From Mytilus galloprovincialis (taxonomy: Eukaryota; Mollusca; Bivalvia; Mytilida; Mytilidae): a stretch of 64,000 bases of DNA. Within the stretch, counting starts at the first letter, position 1, and each line of letters opens with the position of its first letter. The notes below the pieces were generated by a model, which worked only from the letters and a program-made list of their open reading frames with translations, was not told where the DNA came from and did not search any database. Location: positions 64,732,681-64,796,680 of the forward strand of contig NC_134848.1 of assembly GCF_965363235.1 (NCBI RefSeq). Reading direction: 5' to 3'. Shown here one piece after another: positions 1-10,709 of this stretch. Made by a program: the position numbers and the translations under genes.

Positions 1-1480
1 CAATGTAAATGCAATCAAAAGCTTAATTTGATGCATACATGTCAAGAAACTGCAACAATTTATCAGTTTCCAAATATAGATCTTTATTTTTACAGCTTCA
101 TTTATTTGATATATCATAGATGCTACACATCCCAGTAAGAACTGATTAATCAACCGAAATAACCAATTTAGACCACATTGACTTTTTGTGTTTCCATGTT
201 CAACATTTCCTATTTTTTTATATGCTATAACTTAACAATTCACTACAGTTTCCTTACGAACAAATCTTAATCATAGTTTTTAACTAGCTTTTATACATTC
301 TTTTACATATTGTTGTTTGTACAAATTTCATGCATTCATGTTTATTTCGTATTGAAAACTGTTAAAGAGGCTAGAATTTGATGAAAAATATATTATATAC
401 GAATTGAACAATAGTAATGCTTTCATACAAGTTTTTAAAACATTTTTAACAGTGTCTGTTCAAATTTCAAGGAACCAAGTTCACGTTCGTAAAAAAAGAG
501 GTTTGAATTTGTGGAAAAAAAAATAAGATGGAGCAAGTTATTTTGGAAATTTAAAACTTAAAATACATACCGAGAGACATAATGAACAAATTCTGTCCGC
601 CGAAAAAATAATGTTTCCGAAAATATCCACTTGTTTCTTGAATTAAAACAACATCTAACTTTACTTTGTTAGTAAAAAAAGGCCAGAGGCTATTCGAATG
701 TTGTCAATTCATTCGTGACTTATAAATGATACTCCTTAGCCAAAGGGATAGATAAAGATGAAGAAGTTACTGCGTTGATAAATGAGACATTCATTTGCAG
801 TGGCGGATTCAGGATATATATGATTAAAACGTTGTTTCCCCAAGTAAAAAATCGGTAAAAATTAAAAAGTCTTTTTATCATTTAAATATATCATGATGTT
901 TAAAGTGTTTTTAAATTGATATTTTACTTTGAAATGAAACGGACCGAACAGGGTTTTTACTAAGCTTACTCCTTTGAAAGAACACAAGCTTTTCGTTCAA
1001 GAACCATTCGCTATGATATTGAGACGATATACTTATCATGTTTGCTACAGCGTCCTTTTCCAATCTTAATCGGACATTGTCTGACTGGGTGTAATATTTT
1101 GATCGAAAACAAAACCATAAAAATATGGGGTGTTGGGCCCCACTTTTGAAAGCCATTTCAATTTCTATTTGAATATAAGATAAGATATTGAGTCTAACTT
1201 TCGAATGGACAGGTCCAGATAATTCCCTTGCCTATTTAATACGATATTATCATGATAAAAGTTTTATTTTGACTCGGCTCACATATAACATCACAAACAT
1301 TAGCTCTTCGCACCAATTACCGAATATGAGTAACATATAAATAACAGTTAAGGGCATACGATACAGTTTCGATCTTATGTCGATATTTTGCTGAAAATTT
1401 GCACGTTGGCTATTTCGTGCCAGATTAAATTAAATATGCTATAAAAAATATACTTTCATGTGCTAATTTTGAGTAAAATG
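1..1480. other. Non-coding, repeat debris
   Basis: AT-rich sequence with no convincing gene. From about 800 to 1195 it looks like a dispersed repeat: it begins with a GTGGCGGATTCAGG-type end like those of the GGCGGATCC repeats elsewhere in the window. An 81-codon open frame on the minus strand (911-1156) lies inside it and has no domain I recognise. The rest, 1-800 and 1195-1480, shows nothing I can name. Confidence 0.5.
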
Positions 1481-1494
1481 AGGTCGAAATTTTA

Positions 1495-1960
1495 TCTATC
1501 TTACCTACTATTAATTTCTAGGAATACGATTGGTTAAAAGCGTCCACTTGGAGACCGTGTATATTCAATATTAGGTTAGAAGGGAGGCGGGGCTTAATTC
1601 AATACATAGTTAATAGTGGATTTACAACTTGGCATTGTTTGATTACTTAAAAGTATTGAAAGTTCTGTTTAATATTGTTATATCAAGGTTGTTGATAGTT
1701 AATAGTTATTGTTTGCATTATTTTTTTTAGTGCAGACAAAGTGAAGACGATTTTTAAAATTGAACACTAGTCTTGAACACTTTAATATAGAAATAAGAAA
1801 ATATGTTTTGATAGCAAATGAGACAACTCTAGTCAAAATTTAACAAATAAAGATAGTCGGTCAGATAAGTTCGCTACATAGCTTGTAACTCCATATGGAA
1901 TTTACTGAACCCGTATCAATGATTAGGTCACTAACACACTAATAATATCAACTCGAAATT
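1495..1960 (-). repeat. Dispersed repeat with promoter-like boxes, copy 1
   Basis: Reverse-strand copy of the repeat seen again at about 61162-61715. Shared blocks, read on the minus strand, are GTGTTAGTGAC, TTCAGTAAATTCCATATG, a GCCCCGCCTCC box, a block reading ACGGTCTCC then GTGGACGCTTTTAACC followed by AATC, and TAGGTAAGAT. The GC box and the inverted CCAAT-like AACCAATC are promoter-type motifs. Ends are not resolved and the class is unknown; it could be the regulatory end of a larger element. Confidence 0.5.
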
Positions 1961-2480
1961 CGGATTTGTGGGCGTATTTTTCCTCAAGTTTTAACAGAAA
2001 CACATAAGTTTTTTGTTTTAAAAGATAAACACAAACTGTTTTTTGTTAAATTATTTGTAAATTGTGTTTTATATAAATGTCCTTTAAATTTATGCGATTT
2101 GTTTTATCAAATAAGACATATTTATGAAATGTGATCAAATGTTCACGAATGTAGATTTTTTTTTTCTTTTTTCTTTATATTTATCAAATTCCAATTGCAC
2201 TATTGACGTCAGTCTCGTGAAAATTGGCACACTGAATTTTCTTACGTAATCAAACCAAATGGCATTTTAAAAAAGAGGGGTCCATGAACTCGTTTTCAAG
2301 TTAAATGAGTTTACTACAGATCTAAACATTGAAAAGGTTTAAATATATCACTGGCATGGAATATAGTTGGCTTACGTTTTAAAATATTTCAGTTAGCGTG
2401 ATGTGTCTTCATTCACATTTTGCTGATGTTACTATCATCATTTCACAAAGTCAACGCAAAGAGGTCTAACAGCTGAACAA
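1961..2480. other. No gene seen
   Basis: AT-rich sequence with poly-T runs. I see no open frame, inverted repeat or tandem array that I can support. Confidence 0.5.
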
Positions 2481-2511
2481 TGAATTCAGATCAGCCCTTT
2501 GGACTTGTGTG

Positions 2512-2523
2512 TGCGCATGCGCG
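2512..2523 (+). promoter_or_regulatory. NRF1-type site upstream of the LINE ORF
   Basis: TGCGCATGCGCG is a perfect palindromic NRF1 consensus (YGCGCATGCGCR) in otherwise AT-rich DNA, 200 bp before the LINE start codon. It lies in the presumed 5' UTR/internal promoter. NRF1 binding is inferred from the motif alone. Confidence 0.5.
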
Positions 2524-2720
2524 AAGGAAACATCTACCTTGAAGAGCTCCGAGAAAAATTGCATCAAAAACAGATTTTGAAGTGTAACAAAACCACAAAA
2601 CTCATCAGACCTTACATATTTATAATTTATTTATATTTATTCGTTTGAAAATTCCAACGATGTTCTTTTAAACGTCAAAACACAGTGGGGTTGGTTGCCA
2701 GGTAATCGTAAACAAAACAA

Positions 2721-2731
2721 AAGATGGCGGC
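2721..2731 (+). promoter_or_regulatory. YY1-type motif overlapping the LINE start codon
   Basis: AAGATGGCGGC is the textbook YY1 motif, and its ATG is the start codon of the LINE ORF. In animals YY1 sites often sit at translation starts of TATA-less genes, and human L1 carries a YY1 site in its 5' UTR that positions transcription. A role here is inference. Confidence 0.5.
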
Positions 2732-5700
2732 AATCTTGAAAATCGTAATCGTCTCTATATGTTTATCAGTCTTCAAAATTAATGAATTGAACTCTCAACA
2801 TTCCTATCCATTTGTGAGATATTCCTTACGAACACAATGTTCAACACTTATGATCAGCTATGTCCTCAAACAAAACTCCAATCTAAATCATGGTATTGAA
2901 ATGTTACCTAAATCACCGTCTTCTGCGTGGACAAACTTTACACTTATATGTATCCTACTTGCGGGAGATGTCCAATTAAACCCAGGCCCGTCTATATATC
3001 CATGTGGATATTGTGAAGTGCCAGTTACTTGGGAACACAAACATGCAATATGTTGTGATGAGTGTAGCATTTGGTATCACTCAGACTGTCTGGAACTTAG
3101 TGCCTCTAAACTATGTAACATACAAAATATTAATGTGTCTTGGATATGCTGTAAATGTAGTACCCAAAATGTGGGGAGCTTCACATACCATTCTTATGAA
3201 CTAGAAACATCAAATCAATTTAGCATACTCAGTTCAGTATCATCATTACTGTCCACAGACTCTATGTCAACAAAACCATCAATTGACTCTTCATTCAGTC
3301 CATCAGTATTTAGTAGTCCAAAACCAAGAATACTTAGTAGCACATCTGAAGAATCACCATCAAGAGCCTCAAAATCAAAATCAATCAGTGGCCTAGAACA
3401 TAAACAACAAAACCTCAGAATCCTTATGATAAACTGTCAAAGCATAAGAAATAAACGATCAGAACTAAACGAAAGCGTTGAATACATAAAACCTGATGTC
3501 ATCATAGGGTGCGAATCTTGGTTAGCAAACGAACACCGAACTGCAGAAATCTTTCCAAATGGGTACAACAAAAATGTTTTTCGCAAGGACAGAAATAAAA
3601 ACGGGGGAGGTGTATTCATTGCAGTCCATGATAAATTCACTACTTCCGCAGTTGAAAACAGTGAAAACGATTGTGAACTACAATGGGCAGAAATACAAAC
3701 AAAGACCAAATCAGTCATAATTGGTTCCTACTACCGTCCACCAAATGCAAGCATAGACGCACTGCATAACCTCAAAACATCAGTACTAAATGTGAGTGAA
3801 AACAGCAAAGATAAACCTATTATACTTGCAGGAGACTTTAATCTTCCGCATATTGACTGGAACAACAACACAGTCAAAACTGGAAAAGCACAAGTAAAAC
3901 ATCACCAAGAACTACTTGAATTTATTGAAGAGTTTGGTATGGAACAACTACAACTAAAACCAAGCCGGGAAAACAACATCCTTGACCTATTTCTCACAAA
4001 CCATCCAAGTCTTGTAAAGTCATGTAACACACTACCTGGAATATCAGACCACAACATGATTGTTCTTGATACTGACCTAAAACCGCAGTATAATAAACCA
4101 AAACCAAGAGAAATATATGTTTATAAGAAAGCAAAATGGGAGGAGATCAAAGCTGACATTATAAAATTTGGCGCTGACATCATCAATAGTAACACCTCTG
4201 TTGAAGATAAGTGGACCAACCTTAAAAACGGTATAGAAACAACACTCAACCTTAATGTACCAAGGAAAATAACAAATAAGAGACATAGTCTACCTTGGCT
4301 ATCAAACAGCGTAAAAAAGAAAATTAGGAGAAAACACAAACTATTTCAGAAAGCTAAACACACAGGAAAGCCAGACGACTGGGCAAAATTCAAACAACAT
4401 AAAAGAGCTACACAAAAAGCTGTACGACAAGCTCACTGGCAGTATGTCAACACAATCCTAGATGCAGCTTTGGCGGAAGGCAATAGTAAACCTTTTTGGC
4501 GATACATAAAGTCCAAACGTACTGACAATATAGGTGTAGCTGGAATTAAAAAAAATGGAATTTTACATCAGGACAGCAAATCCAAGGCAGAATTACTAAA
4601 CGACCAATTTAAGTCGGTCTTCACCAAGGAAAACGCATCAGATCAACTACCACAGACCCATGAATCAAAATACCCAAGTATGAAAAACATCAACATCGAA
4701 GTACAAGGAGTAGAAAAACTATTGAGAAACTTAAACATCAGCAAAGCTAGTGGACCAGACGGCATCGCAAATAAAGTATTAAAACTGTGCTCAATTGAAT
4801 TAGCACCAGTAATGAGTCACATATTCCAGCTCAGCCTAGACTCAGGTACTCTTCCATCTGACTGGAGAAACGCTAACATCAGTCCAATATTTAAAAAAGG
4901 AGATAGACATACAGCGGCAAATTACCGACCTGTATCACTTACCTGTGTTTGCTGCAAACTCCTTGAACACATAGTTTGCAAGCACATCCTGAAACACCTG
5001 GAAGCACACAATATACTTACCTCACTTCAACATGGATTCCGTAGTGGCCATTCCTGCGAAAGTCAACTTCTAATTACTATGCATGACATCATGAAATCCT
5101 TTGATGCCAAGAAGCAAATTGATTTAACCATACTGGACTTTAGTAAGGCATTTGACACTGTGCCTCATCGAAAACTCCTACACAAATTAAAGAACTATGG
5201 AATTGATGGTAATACAAATGCATGGATTAAATCATTCCTAATGCAACGCCAACAGCGAGTTATCGTTGAAGGAGAATTTTCTTCATCTTGTTCCGTCGAC
5301 TCAGGGGTGCCGCAAGGAACTGTCCTCGGTCCCCTTCTTTTTCTATGTCATATTAATGACTTGCCGCTATGTGTAAAATCACAAGTACGTCTGTTTGCCG
5401 ACGACTGTCTTCTGTATAATACCATTGAGACACCACAGGACCAACTCCAAATACAGAAAGATCTAGATTCACTTGACAACTGGGCAAAGGACTGGGGTAT
5501 GCGTTTTAATGCCAGTAAATGCTATGTCATGTCAATTCACCGTAGCAGGTCCCCGCTCACATACAGTTATACACTAAGTAACCACATATTAGAGCAGGTC
5601 AATGAAAATCCATACTTAGGTGTAATTATTAGCGATAATTTGAAATGGTCATCACACATAAACAAATTCTGCAACAAAGCAAATTCTACACTTGGATTCA

Positions 5701-6194
5701 TCAGACGGAACCTTAAACACTGCAACAAACATTTTAAGGAAACTGCCTACATCTCGCTAGTTCGATCAGTCTTAGATTACTCAGGCACTGTATGGGACCC
5801 ATACCTACAAAAAGACATAAATCGCATAGAGAACATACAAAGAAGAGCAGCTAGATTTGTTTTCAAAGACTATAGACGTACTAGTAGTGTCACCTCCATG
5901 ATGAAAGACCTTGGTTGGAAACCTCTTGTGGAACGAAGACGAGAACAACGACTGGTACTACTGTATAAAATAGTGAACGACCTGGTAGCCATCCCCACTG
6001 AACATCACATAGAATTTAATACTAGACCATCCAGAACTTCTAACGTCAAACAAATAAAACTTTTATCAGCAAATACTGACATTTATAAACATTCTTTTTT
6101 TCCACAAACTATCATTGATTCGAACTTACTACCAAATGCTGCCGTGAACTGTAAAACTGTGGAAAGTTTTAAGGCAGTTATATCGCGCGACTAG
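2724..6194 (+). CDS. LINE (CR1/L2 group) polyprotein: 2A-like motif, PHD finger, endonuclease, reverse transcriptase
   Basis: Single uninterrupted frame of 1156 residues, so the copy may be young. Residues 5-15 form a short hydrophobic N-terminus. Residues 81-89, GDVQLNPGP, match the ribosome-skipping 2A consensus. A PHD finger follows with C4HC3 ligands C94, C97, C111, C114, H119, C122, C142 and C145, and then a serine-rich linker (about 150-225). The apurinic-type endonuclease spans about 232-455, with MINCQSIRNK, CESW, AGDFNLP near 370 and SDHN near 441. The reverse transcriptase starts near 660 (KASGPDG near 673), with DFSKAFDTV, GVPQGTVLGPLLF and the catalytic FADD at 891-894; a C-terminal thumb-like region follows. 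The start at 2724 is the first ATG, lies in a YY1-like context, and keeps the whole 2A leader. The domain order fits CR1/L2-type APE LINEs; the exact clade is not resolved. Confidence 0.93.
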   Translation: MAAILKIVIVSICLSVFKINELNSQHSYPFVRYSLRTQCSTLMISYVLKQNSNLNHGIEMLPKSPSSAWTNFTLICILLAGDVQLNPGPSIYPCGYCEVPVTWEHKHAICCDECSIWYHSDCLELSASKLCNIQNINVSWICCKCSTQNVGSFTYHSYELETSNQFSILSSVSSLLSTDSMSTKPSIDSSFSPSVFSSPKPRILSSTSEESPSRASKSKSISGLEHKQQNLRILMINCQSIRNKRSELNESVEYIKPDVIIGCESWLANEHRTAEIFPNGYNKNVFRKDRNKNGGGVFIAVHDKFTTSAVENSENDCELQWAEIQTKTKSVIIGSYYRPPNASIDALHNLKTSVLNVSENSKDKPIILAGDFNLPHIDWNNNTVKTGKAQVKHHQELLEFIEEFGMEQLQLKPSRENNILDLFLTNHPSLVKSCNTLPGISDHNMIVLDTDLKPQYNKPKPREIYVYKKAKWEEIKADIIKFGADIINSNTSVEDKWTNLKNGIETTLNLNVPRKITNKRHSLPWLSNSVKKKIRRKHKLFQKAKHTGKPDDWAKFKQHKRATQKAVRQAHWQYVNTILDAALAEGNSKPFWRYIKSKRTDNIGVAGIKKNGILHQDSKSKAELLNDQFKSVFTKENASDQLPQTHESKYPSMKNINIEVQGVEKLLRNLNISKASGPDGIANKVLKLCSIELAPVMSHIFQLSLDSGTLPSDWRNANISPIFKKGDRHTAANYRPVSLTCVCCKLLEHIVCKHILKHLEAHNILTSLQHGFRSGHSCESQLLITMHDIMKSFDAKKQIDLTILDFSKAFDTVPHRKLLHKLKNYGIDGNTNAWIKSFLMQRQQRVIVEGEFSSSCSVDSGVPQGTVLGPLLFLCHINDLPLCVKSQVRLFADDCLLYNTIETPQDQLQIQKDLDSLDNWAKDWGMRFNASKCYVMSIHRSRSPLTYSYTLSNHILEQVNENPYLGVIISDNLKWSSHINKFCNKANSTLGFIRRNLKHCNKHFKETAYISLVRSVLDYSGTVWDPYLQKDINRIENIQRRAARFVFKDYRRTSSVTSMMKDLGWKPLVERRREQRLVLLYKIVNDLVAIPTEHHIEFNTRPSRTSNVKQIKLLSANTDIYKHSFFPQTIIDSNLLPNAAVNCKTVESFKAVISRD

Positions 6195-6550
6195 ACATCA
6201 GTGGCGCACACACATTTCCTGGATAAGTTTTACTCAGTATTTTGAGTTCATTTCCAGTATTATACAGATACAGATACAGAATACATATGTCTTTCTTCCA
6301 ACTTATACGGAAAATATGTTCTGCGCCCGATATTGTTATAATCTTATTCACTCTTACTTACTTCCGTTTTTCTTTTTCTCAAAACGCAAGAACTGAAACA
6401 GACGAAGAAATTGTTGAAAGAAGCATAATTTGATGAGGCTATCCAAATGTAAATATGTCAGATGATAACACCACATCAGACTCTACTATTTTAATTCCAC
6501 TCCATCAATAAATAACATCAAAATGTTCGGGATTTGTGGTTTTGACCATA
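6195..6550 (+). other. Probable LINE 3' UTR and junction
   Basis: Non-coding sequence between the LINE stop codon and the GTTCGCGCCC inverted-repeat element. It holds a small ACAGAT repeat (near 6265-6280) but no clear poly-A or tandem tail, so the 3' end of the LINE insertion cannot be fixed. AATAAA-like sequence is present near 6508. Confidence 0.4.
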
Positions 6551-7068
6551 GGTATCAGGTCCGTTCGCGCCCAATACACTGTCGCACCCTACACGTTCGC
6601 ACTTCGCACGTTCGCACTCTACACGTTCGCGCCCAATTTTAATTCAAATTCCAGTTGAATAATTGGAAAATCATGATTGTTGTTATTAATTGCTTTGGTT
6701 TAAGTTAAACATTCAAGATTTTAAATGAAAAACAGAAAAGATAATTGTTTTTAACAGCTTGGTCCCTTTGATCTGAAACAATAAAATATAGCAATACACT
6801 ATTATAACCAAAACATGATAAAATGTATTCAACACACAAAAAAAAACCTAGTCAGAATCGCACTTTATTTTGAAACAAAGTTATAGCAATACACTAACCA
6901 AAACATGATTAAGAGTTATTCAACACAAAATAAAACGTTGACAGAATCCCACTTTATTTAGAAAGGATTAATTTTTTTTAACAATACACTATCCAAAACA
7001 CGAGATTAAGATTTAGGCACTGGCTACGGTTACATGGAAATGTAACAATAATAAAAATATTATTGTTA

Positions 7069-7945
7069 CATTGGAGACTAATTGCCGGAATGCAAAGTTG
7101 GGTGAGGAACCGATTAATTACAAATGTAACAATAATTACTGAGGCTACGGTTACATTACGTTATTGTGACATGAAAAACAGCAATGTACGCTAGATTGAT
7201 TAAACTTAAATCTTCTATAGTTGTATTGCTTCATTCTTTCATATGTACTAAACAATACTTGTAATTTAATACTGATAAATAATAAAATATTATTATTCAA
7301 CAAATGGTGTACAACTTGAATAATTTTACTACGTATTAATGGTTTTGATGTTCTTAAAGATACTACTCAAGATTAGGAGTGTGACTGTCAAAGGCGAAAA
7401 ATATACTTCAATGGTTTCACTTTTTAAAAGTATTTAACTGCACACCTACTCTTATTACTGTCATGATACTTTTGGACCAATTTTGTTTATGTTGAAAAAA
7501 ATAAAACTTGGGATGCGTTTTAAACGAAACTGAAACAATATCAAGACATACATTTCATACAGCTTTATAACTTGACGCAAATTGATAATCAAAAGCAAAG
7601 TTTGCTAATTGTAACTTAAATACTAAGAAATTCTGTATGTACACGTATCCGTGGAGGACGTAATTTCATTCATCAAAAATGTGTCGGACTTTAAAAACAA
7701 CTTACTGGATTTGTAGAAATTGTTATTGTAAATAAAAAATTACAGTAAATAAGTTGTATTTATAAATGTATGTAATAAATGTCCTCAACTTTTATTATTT
7801 AGTACTTATTGCTAGTCCCATCGTACATTGCTTTTTTTCATGTAACAATAACGCAATGTAACCGTAGCCTCAATAATTATTGTTACATTCGTAATTAAAC
7901 AGGTCCTTACCCAACCATGCATTCCGGCAATTAGTCTCCAATGTA
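7069..7945. repeat. Palindrome split by an inserted MULE
   Basis: The arms 7069-7130 and 7882-7943 are reverse complements with a few mismatches; the left arm starts CATTGGAGACTAATTGCC and the right arm ends with its complement. Without the insert the unit would be one near-perfect palindrome of about 135 bp centred on AATAATTATT. Confidence 0.65.
7141..7871. mobile_element. Small MULE, 731 bp, inside the 4-kb MULE
   Basis: The terminal inverted repeats are about 50 bp with roughly four mismatches, starting GAGGCTACGGTTACATT. The flanking direct repeats are AATAATTACT (7131-7140) and AATAATTATT (7872-7881), a 10-bp duplication with one mismatch, within the usual Mutator range. The ends share GGCTACGGTTACAT with the surrounding MULE, so the two belong to related families. 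There is no coding capacity. A 60-codon open frame that runs across its right end (7812-7994) is an accident of the inverted repeats. Confidence 0.7.
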
Positions 7946-8402
7946 AGGCCAATTGGGACAATACCCCTAATGCGCCTTGAAATGAGGAACACAAAAGTCA
8001 CGTGTAAACAAAAAATCTCTGTGTAGTGATATTTGACACATTTCTATGATAAACAAATGACTGAGCTGAACCATTAGTGTTAATTTAGAAAGTAAGGGAA
8101 CACAGAATAAATGTGTAAAAACCATGGAGCTATGAAATGTGTTCAAAGTATTAAAATTTCAAAGAACTTATTGTGTTAAAATTGGGATTTTTTACCATGA
8201 GGAGCCACATCGCAAAAGGATACTCGGGGTTTGCTAAATTACGGAAAAATGAATCACACTTCGTACCCCGAAAATTTAACCACATATGTAAAAATGTCTC
8301 AGCTTCGAAACAAGCCATCATACATATACAAGTTTACGATGTGGGCTGAGCAACAGAAGAAAACGTTACCATTATGGCCTATGGAGAAACAATTGCGCAT
8401 AT

Positions 8403-8490
8403 TGCCCCAATTAAAATTAATTGATAGATTTTCATCCCGGCCCGCCCGTCTGAAATCTTCCCGCCCCGATTTTTTTTATTTTTGAAAAAA
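8403..8490. repeat. Left arm of an older inverted repeat
   Basis: Matches, in reverse complement, 10890-10967: both carry AATTAAAATTAATTGATAG-type sequence followed by GATTTTCATCC and a GC-rich patch of CCCGCCC/GGGCGGG. The pair is diverged and is probably the relic of an earlier element inside the MULE. The two arms are about 2.4 kb apart. Confidence 0.5.
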
Positions 8491-8642
8491 TTACGATTTC
8501 CGGATTTCGTTCATTTCCGTTACCGGTAACCGTCGATAAATTCGTTTCATGTAAAACTTCCTGTTTCAAATTTCGGTTATCGTATTTCTTAGAGTATTCT
8601 TACTGAATGATTAAGTCGATATATTCTGCTGATCTATGATGA

Positions 8643-8762
8643 CAACATCATTTACCGAGAATAGAGATTGATTTCGAGAAGGACGTGAAATATTCGGGTG
8701 ACGAGTATTACGCTGTGTCCAAGAACGCAAATCGCCGTATGTCAGAAATGACACAAATGTTT
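8643..8762 (+). other. Exon-like open stretch inside the MULE
   Basis: An open frame with ordinary protein-like composition (it includes the residues KYSGDEYYAVSKN) ends at a perfect GTGAGT splice donor (8763-8768). There is no ATG in frame upstream and an upstream stop limits it to about 40 codons. I do not recognise it. It may be a captured gene fragment or chance. Confidence 0.25.
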
Positions 8763-9002
8763 GTGAGTAAAACACCTTGGATTTGTTTTATTTATACAAT
8801 GACTTTGTGTCAAGAAATTTGGACTGTGAATGAAACTCAAAAGCGTATAAATCGTGGAACACATTTGACTGTAATAAAGAATTTGACATAAGCATGAACT
8901 TTTTAGATTGGTGTCAGACCGTATATTGAGTTAAGAAAATCAACAAACATACGCATTTTTAAATTATTAATTTCTAGCAAACTCTTAGATTTAACTTTAG
9001 CC

Positions 9003-9305
9003 ATGCCTTTCGATTATTTTGTAGAAAAACAGCAAACATCCTCTGTGCCAATACCCACGATAGAGTCATTAAACAACTTTATGTTCTACATTGTATTAAT
9101 TATATTTGCATCTTGCATATTTAAAAGGACCAACCCTATTATTTCAACACTGTTTGAGTTTTCATTTTATTCTGTACTTATCGTACTCGTGTTGCATACC
9201 AATGCACTTGCTTCATTTTATAAGGACAACAAAACATTGCTTAGAAAGCAAAATACACTTGATGTAGGTAGTCCAACTGAAAAGAGCATTTCTCCACATT
9301 TCTGA
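9003..9305 (+). CDS. Hypothetical 100-residue hydrophobic ORF inside the MULE
   Basis: It opens MPFDYFVEKQQTS and contains two hydrophobic stretches (about residues 28-43 and 51-70), so it could span a membrane twice. Acceptor-like AG sites lie just upstream (8977 and 9000). No family is recognised. It sits inside a non-autonomous MULE, so it could be a captured fragment, a decayed element gene or chance. Low confidence. Confidence 0.22.
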   Translation: MPFDYFVEKQQTSSVPIPTIESLNNFMFYIVLIIFASCIFKRTNPIISTLFEFSFYSVLIVLVLHTNALASFYKDNKTLLRKQNTLDVGSPTEKSISPHF

Positions 9306-9789
9306 TGTTTACTATAAAATAGGTTTCTAAAACCATGAAAACGGCAATTACATGTAGAATAGTGGTTGCTATAAATCAGAGATATATATTTACGAATTTG
9401 AAAAAGCGGCACCAGCATATGGAGTATATTTGTCTCAATTGATACATTACTTTAGAGCTTAAGCTCAACGTACATTGATTTTGTTGAACGAGGAATACTG
9501 CTTTCTCAAAAGTTGATAAGACAGGACTAAGAATCAATCAAATTAAGGTCATCGCTCAAGCAATTTTATGGTCGCCATCATGAGCTTATTGGCTATCATT
9601 ACAAAAGTGTGTCAGAAATCATATCTCAGTGATATTTTTTCTCAGTCATAACAACCTTCCGTCATTACCGAACTGAACAAAGAAATAACATGACGGGTGC
9701 CGTATACAGTGCAGGAAATGCTTACCCTTCCAGAGCACCTAATTTCACACCTGGTTTTTAGTGGAGTTGTTGTTTCCTACTTATTATTT

Positions 9790-10709
9790 CAGGGTTGGCA
9801 AAGTATTACCCGCCTGGGTTTTACAGGGCGGGAAAACCCGGGTTTTCCCGGGCTGGGCAATACTCCCTGAAACTGGGAATTAATACTGGGCATTACTGGG
9901 CAATATGATTTTTTAAGCTTATTTCAACACAAAATAGTAAAGTCTTGGTGTAGTTTTATAGTAATATAGCTAAATATATACATTTTATACAGATAACCAT
10001 TGAGAGTCATTTCTAGAAGATTAAAAATTCAATTTCATTCTCTTCTCCACATAAATTCTATGTAGGCAACATACAATATTTGCACAATTTAGGATTCCTC
10101 GTTAATTTCCAAGCATTGTTTCAATAATCTTAACACTTTATTGCAGTGTTTAAGTGAATTGTAAATTAAATTGCTATATATGCAATCATGATTGCTAAAT
10201 AAACACCCTACAGGGTCTTGTCATTAACTCTTATAGAAATGAAAAGACTGATTATTGTTATATAAACATATCTGTGTTCTAATCTGAATAATTACTTATT
10301 AATTAGTTTTGTACATTTGTACATATATAAATTATTTCAAAGTAATTTTTCTTACATGTACATGTAATCCTTAAATTCTTTATACTAGTTATATATTTGA
10401 ATTTTTTTTTTTATCAGAGTTGTTAGAATGATTCTTTCTCAGATGAATACACTTGTACTTTTGTACATGTATGTATCATAAGACTCTCAAACAAGTAAAC
10501 TTATTTATAAATAAAAATAGGTTTATATATATCTTAAATGTATTGCATTTGTGTTTGATTACTGAATCCTCTTTGAAATTCAGGCCAGAATCTTATATTA
10601 CCCAGTATTGCCCAGTATTACCCAGTAAAACCCAGTAAAACCCGGGTTTTCCCAGTATTTCCCACTGGGCTGGGCAATACTCATAAAACACGGGTTTTTG
10701 CCAACCCTG
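9790..10709. mobile_element. hAT-type MITE, 920 bp
   Basis: The ends are perfect 13-bp inverted repeats CAGGGTTGGCAAA / TTTGCCAACCCTG, flanked by the identical 8-bp repeat TATTATTT (9782-9789 and 10710-10717). An 8-bp duplication and CAGGG ends are diagnostic of hAT. Both subterminal zones are packed with short repeats (TGGGCAATACT, CCCAGTATTACCCAGT, CCCGGGTTTTCCC), typical of hAT transposase-binding sites. There is no transposase. It is inserted in the 4-kb MULE and is therefore younger than it. Confidence 0.85.
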
